A stretch of 25,915 nt of DNA from positions 1 through 25,915 of the forward strand of contig JAUVBH010000002.1 in the NCBI GenBank assembly GCA_030591285.1, in the 5' to 3' direction. Shown here piece by piece: positions 22,549 to 25,915 of this stretch. The number at the start of each line of letters is the position of its first letter. Within the stretch, counting starts at the first letter, position 1. The DNA is from Thermoplasmatota archaeon (GTDB taxonomy: Archaea > Thermoplasmatota > Penumbrarchaeia > Penumbrarchaeales > Penumbrarchaeaceae). Made by a program: the position numbers and the translations under genes. A model generated the notes under the pieces. That model ran no database searches. It saw only the letters and a list, made by a program, of their open reading frames with translations, and was not told the DNA's origin.

Positions 22549-25500
22549 TCACATTTCATCCATATCTTCTTCAAAATCAAACGGATCATATTCATACCCA
22601 CAGGCAGGACATTCGTCCACAGCTCTTGATATGGTCCTGTTGCACTCTGGACAGTCCCAGGTCTCTTCTGCCAGTCTCTGGAACTCATCTTGTTCTTCAT
22701 GCCCCTTCTTGGAAAGGACTATGAATGCAACCACAGCTATGATCAATATGGCCATCACAACAACTAGAGCAACAAGCCACCAGTAGTCACCACCGCCACC
22801 ATTGGGTGCATCTTCCCTGACAGTGACTATGATCGTCTTGTAAGTATCGTCCTTGCCATCTGACACTCGAAGGGTCACATTGTAAACACCAGAAGTGTAG
22901 AATTCATGTCCCACAACTTTTCCAAGTGCGTCCCGGTCGAACGTGACACCATCATAGTCAAAGTCCCATGCAAATGTCAGATCATCTCCATCGGGGTCAT
23001 TGCTCCCATCTGCGGAGAATTGGACGATCTGCCTCATGTCCAGCAAACCTCCCTGCCAGACTATCGCGGCCACCGGTGGGCTGTTATCAACGATCTTGGT
23101 GAAGTAGGGTGATTTTACTATGAAATTGCCATCATCTGCTTCGAAATGGTATGAGTGCCATTCTGCTGTCAGTATGACATTCTTCACGGAGTAATATGTG
23201 AACCTTGTGACGCTCCCCAGGATCCCTTCAACCTCCAGATCATACTCTGTCTGGTTGTCTCTGATGAGTTTGATATATCTGGGAACATCCCCGTCCTGGT
23301 CCCTGTATTCCACCCGGAACTGATAACCGGTTGATGATTCAGGTCTGAATACATAGATATCCGGTATATGTCTGAATTCTGGAATGGAATTGTCCATGAT
23401 ACCAATGGCATAGAGACCATTTGCAAGATCCGAGAAATTCCCCCATACAACTCCTTCTTCGATGTCAACCCCTGAGGATGGAGCGACCGCCCATTGGTCG
23501 AGGTTTTCGTCGAAGAAATAGAGTTTTAACATTTCCTGATGCATTCCGATCTGGAATACCCGCCCCTGGAATCCCATGGAGATATTCGCCCATTCAAATC
23601 TGTAGTCAGCATACTTGGGCAATGGTGCAAAATCAAGATGAGCTATGAAAACAGCACCTGGAACATCGGGTCTATCATCCTCGGATGTTGAGTTGATCAC
23701 ATATGCACCAGATGGCTCTGAGATCCCGAAGGACATGTGCACATAGATATCATTCAGATAATCGTTATGGTCCGGTGATGTTATCCTCTTCAATAGGGTC
23801 AGATTGATGGAATCCTCACCAAAGGCCTTCATATCGTCAAACACTCTGAGGATCAACTTGGTCCTGCCTGTTCCATTGAGTTGAACATCAACAACAGGTT
23901 CGGTCCCTTGATAGATAGGAGTATCATCTCCGCCAAGATACCATGCGAATGTCAATGGGTCCTGTTCCGGATCATATGAAGTTGAAGCGTCCAGGTGTAT
24001 AGTTTCTCCCGGGAAGACCAATACGTCATCATTTGGATTGGTGATCACTGCCAAGGGTGGTGAATTGTCAGCTCCGATGGCTTTGATAGACCCGTCCTTG
24101 GTGGAGATGAACATATTGTCTCTCAGGATCGCTCCTTCACCCCTTGGTTCGGACTCAAGAACGAACGACCAGCTCTCGATATATATCTCCGAATCATCAG
24201 GAGTGTAGGCCTTTAGTGTCCATGGGGAGCTTCCGGCATACATATAGAACGAATCACCGGCAGATACAGGTCTTCCAGTGATCTGGACCATTTCGGAACC
24301 TCTAATGGTGCCATTGTTCAGGAACAGGAAGAACACCTTATCGGCGCCAACCACTGCAACCGAATTCCCAATGGGTGACATCGTCGGAGATGCAACGATG
24401 GTGGTATTTATCGAAGATGACCAGATCAGGTCATAACCAGTTGCATTATCATAAACACCTTCATCCACATCGTCCCCGTCAACATCTCCATCCATGTCAT
24501 CGTCTGGATAGGCATCCAACAACGCAACAGTGTCCCCAAAGGATATCATTAGCATGCCATCAATGAAAGAGATAGATCTGACACTCTCTCCATTGAGTAA
24601 AGATGCCATTTCATAGTTCTCTTTAACACCGCCATCGTGTGGATCGATATTGACCATCTGGGACCCCTGGAAAGCAAATATGGAAAGAAGGTCTGCTGCA
24701 TAAGGACCCTGGGGGGATGAGATCGTTTCGGTCCAGACTAGTTCTCCGGTATCATCATCGAAAGCGGCCAGTGAACCGTCCAGAAGAGGAACTATCACAT
24801 TTCCACCGCTTATGAACAGAGGTTGAGCCGGGTATCCGGGGATCACTGTTCTCCAGATCACATCACCTGAAAGCGGACCAGTGTCCTCTTCTAAGAGGTA
24901 TGGACCATCGTTCTTGGAATCCCAGAAACCTACCCAATCAAATGCCCAGAGCGCACCATCATCACCGAAGGCGAAGATCTTGTTCGATCCACCGACTGCC
25001 ATATCCCTGTCGATCATCAGAAGTGGTCTTCCAAGGAAATCAACTGAAGAATTCTGATATGTCCAGAAGTTTCCAGGTATTCCGTCACGATCTGGAGTGG
25101 TATTGAGTGCCATCAATGAACCGTCAGGAGAGACCAGATACATCTGACCTCCAGCAACTGAGATCGTCCCATTTCCTGTGAAACCATCATACCTGCTGTC
25201 TTCCGGTGGACCCTGCCAATCACCAGGGAGTTCCGTGGCCCAATATGTCCTATTGCTATCGAGTCTGCTTCCTGAGTGTCCATCTTTCCCGGGACCACTT
25301 CCTGCTGAAAGCCATCCATCCTTCAGCAACAGATTATAGGACAGATCCACTGTTCTGAAGTTATTTGTCTTGTCCTCATCCTTGGGAGATGAATCAATTA
25401 TGAAAGCGACCATCATGTCGTATCCCATCTCAACGATCCAATCAACCTGAACCTCCACTGTGGAGAAAGCAGATACTGGAACATCCTGAACTATTCCCAC

Positions 25501-25915
25501 AAGGAACTGGTCCTGGTTATCAAAAGTAGAGGCTTTGAACTGGATGTCGAATTCCACATCAACGGTGGCATCGTTCTCAACTTCTGCTACCACCTGGATC
25601 TTCTCTCCCACATACGGGGAAGGATCGGAAAGCTCGAGTGAGATCACTTCGGGATCCGGGGATCCAAAGGCATACATCTTTCCAGTTGAACCCTGGGAGT
25701 CAGGTCTTGAGAAAAATACGCGCCCTTCTGCAACGGCGAGAGAAGACGAAATAGCGGCCCTGGAATTGAAGTACCAAAGAACCCTGTCCTCATCGGCAAT
25801 GTTCTCATTCACGATCGAAATGCAAAAGATCGATGTATTTCCTGATCCAGCTCCGAATACAAGAGCATCATCTGTGACAATAGGTGATGATTTCAACATC
25901 TGTCCGGTTGTATTG
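22549..25915 (-). CDS. PQQ-propeller/CARDB/PKD surface protein with cytoplasmic zinc ribbon (5' end beyond window)
   Basis: The frame is open to the right edge, so the N-terminus and any signal peptide are missing; over 1120 residues are visible. From the first visible residues: the end of a beta-propeller (to about 75), a CARDB-like domain (about 80-175), a second PQQ-type propeller with blades such as LLDGSLAAFDDDTGELVW and FGDDGALWAFDW (about 190-640), and a PKD domain (NSPPLAVITNP, STSYDPEQDPLTFAW). A mixed beta region follows, then a second PKD domain (GSNDPDGDDLTFAWDFDYDG), a transmembrane helix (WWLVALVVVMAILIIAVVAFI), and a cytosolic tail with a zinc ribbon (CPEC and CPAC) and acidic end. 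One propeller loop has a DxDxDG-rich calcium-binding-like run (DDDMDGDVDGDD). No catalytic role is claimed; adhesion or sensing is likely. The stop lies 70 nt before rps17e. Confidence 0.82.
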   Translation of the reverse strand, partial: NTTGQMLKSSPIVTDDALVFGAGSGNTSIFCISIVNENIADEDRVLWYFNSRAAISSSLAVAEGRVFFSRPDSQGSTGKMYAFGSPDPEVISLELSDPSPYVGEKIQVVAEVENDATVDVEFDIQFKASTFDNQDQFLVGIVQDVPVSAFSTVEVQVDWIVEMGYDMMVAFIIDSSPKDEDKTNNFRTVDLSYNLLLKDGWLSAGSGPGKDGHSGSRLDSNRTYWATELPGDWQGPPEDSRYDGFTGNGTISVAGGQMYLVSPDGSLMALNTTPDRDGIPGNFWTYQNSSVDFLGRPLLMIDRDMAVGGSNKIFAFGDDGALWAFDWVGFWDSKNDGPYLLEEDTGPLSGDVIWRTVIPGYPAQPLFISGGNVIVPLLDGSLAAFDDDTGELVWTETISSPQGPYAADLLSIFAFQGSQMVNIDPHDGGVKENYEMASLLNGESVRSISFIDGMLMISFGDTVALLDAYPDDDMDGDVDGDDVDEGVYDNATGYDLIWSSSINTTIVASPTMSPIGNSVAVVGADKVFFLFLNNGTIRGSEMVQITGRPVSAGDSFYMYAGSSPWTLKAYTPDDSEIYIESWSFVLESEPRGEGAILRDNMFISTKDGSIKAIGADNSPPLAVITNPNDDVLVFPGETIHLDASTSYDPEQDPLTFAWYLGGDDTPIYQGTEPVVDVQLNGTGRTKLILRVFDDMKAFGEDSINLTLLKRITSPDHNDYLNDIYVHMSFGISEPSGAYVINSTSEDDRPDVPGAVFIAHLDFAPLPKYADYRFEWANISMGFQGRVFQIGMHQEMLKLYFFDENLDQWAVAPSSGVDIEEGVVWGNFSDLANGLYAIGIMDNSIPEFRHIPDIYVFRPESSTGYQFRVEYRDQDGDVPRYIKLIRDNQTEYDLEVEGILGSVTRFTYYSVKNVILTAEWHSYHFEADDGNFIVKSPYFTKIVDNSPPVAAIVWQGGLLDMRQIVQFSADGSNDPDGDDLTFAWDFDYDGVTFDRDALGKVVGHEFYTSGVYNVTLRVSDGKDDTYKTIIVTVREDAPNGGGGDYWWLVALVVVMAILIIAVVAFIVLSKKGHEEQDEFQRLAEETWDCPECNRTISRAVDECPACGYEYDPFDFEEDMDEM

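Noticed and set aside
1..25915. Mobile elements, CRISPR arrays or attachment sites
   Set aside because: No transposase or integrase frames, no regularly spaced repeats and no long terminal inverted repeats are seen.

Overview
The window looks like chromosomal DNA of a euryarchaeal-type archaeon, most plausibly Thermoplasmatota; that placement is inference. The evidence is an archaellum operon, ribosomal protein eS17, a Fap7-type nucleotide kinase, an archaetidylinositol-phosphate-synthase-like enzyme, AT-rich TATA boxes about 26-28 bp before start codons (leaderless transcripts), and GGAGGT Shine-Dalgarno sites for operon-internal genes. No insertion sequences, CRISPR arrays or phage genes are seen.

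Region 1-8480 (minus strand) is one long tandem gene set. Read in the direction of transcription it holds a giant secreted NEW3/CARDB-repeat protein with five C-terminal membrane helices, a cytosolic helical/beta-sandwich/acidic-tail protein coupled to it by a GTGA overlap, then archaellin, a fused ArlC-ArlD/E protein, ArlF, ArlG and the start of ArlH, which runs off the left edge. All junctions are tight, so the two surface/cytosolic genes may belong to the motility operon.

Region 8650-11094 (plus strand) carries a Fap7-like kinase overlapping a CDP-alcohol phosphatidyltransferase, then a 478-base gap with its own TATA box and several strong hairpins (candidate structured RNA), then a leaderless SEC59-like polyprenol kinase/cytidylyltransferase. 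Region 11089-12489 (minus) is an aspartase. Region 12653-16403 (plus) is a membrane-anchored degenerate C39-peptidase-like protein with Ig-like repeats, coupled to methylthioribose-1-phosphate isomerase. Region 16442-19558 (minus) is a large double-membrane-anchored protein built from four DUF3068/PorA-like modules and ending in an intrinsic terminator.

Region 19786-20442 (plus) is a PlsC-type acyltransferase. Region 20444-25915 (minus) holds a TPR/zinc-ribbon protein, an HTH/zinc-ribbon protein, a possible small RNA, eS17, and a partial PQQ-propeller/PKD surface protein with a cytoplasmic zinc ribbon. Overall, a large share of the coding capacity (four proteins of about 900-1500 residues) goes to extracellular modular surface proteins with short cytoplasmic tails.
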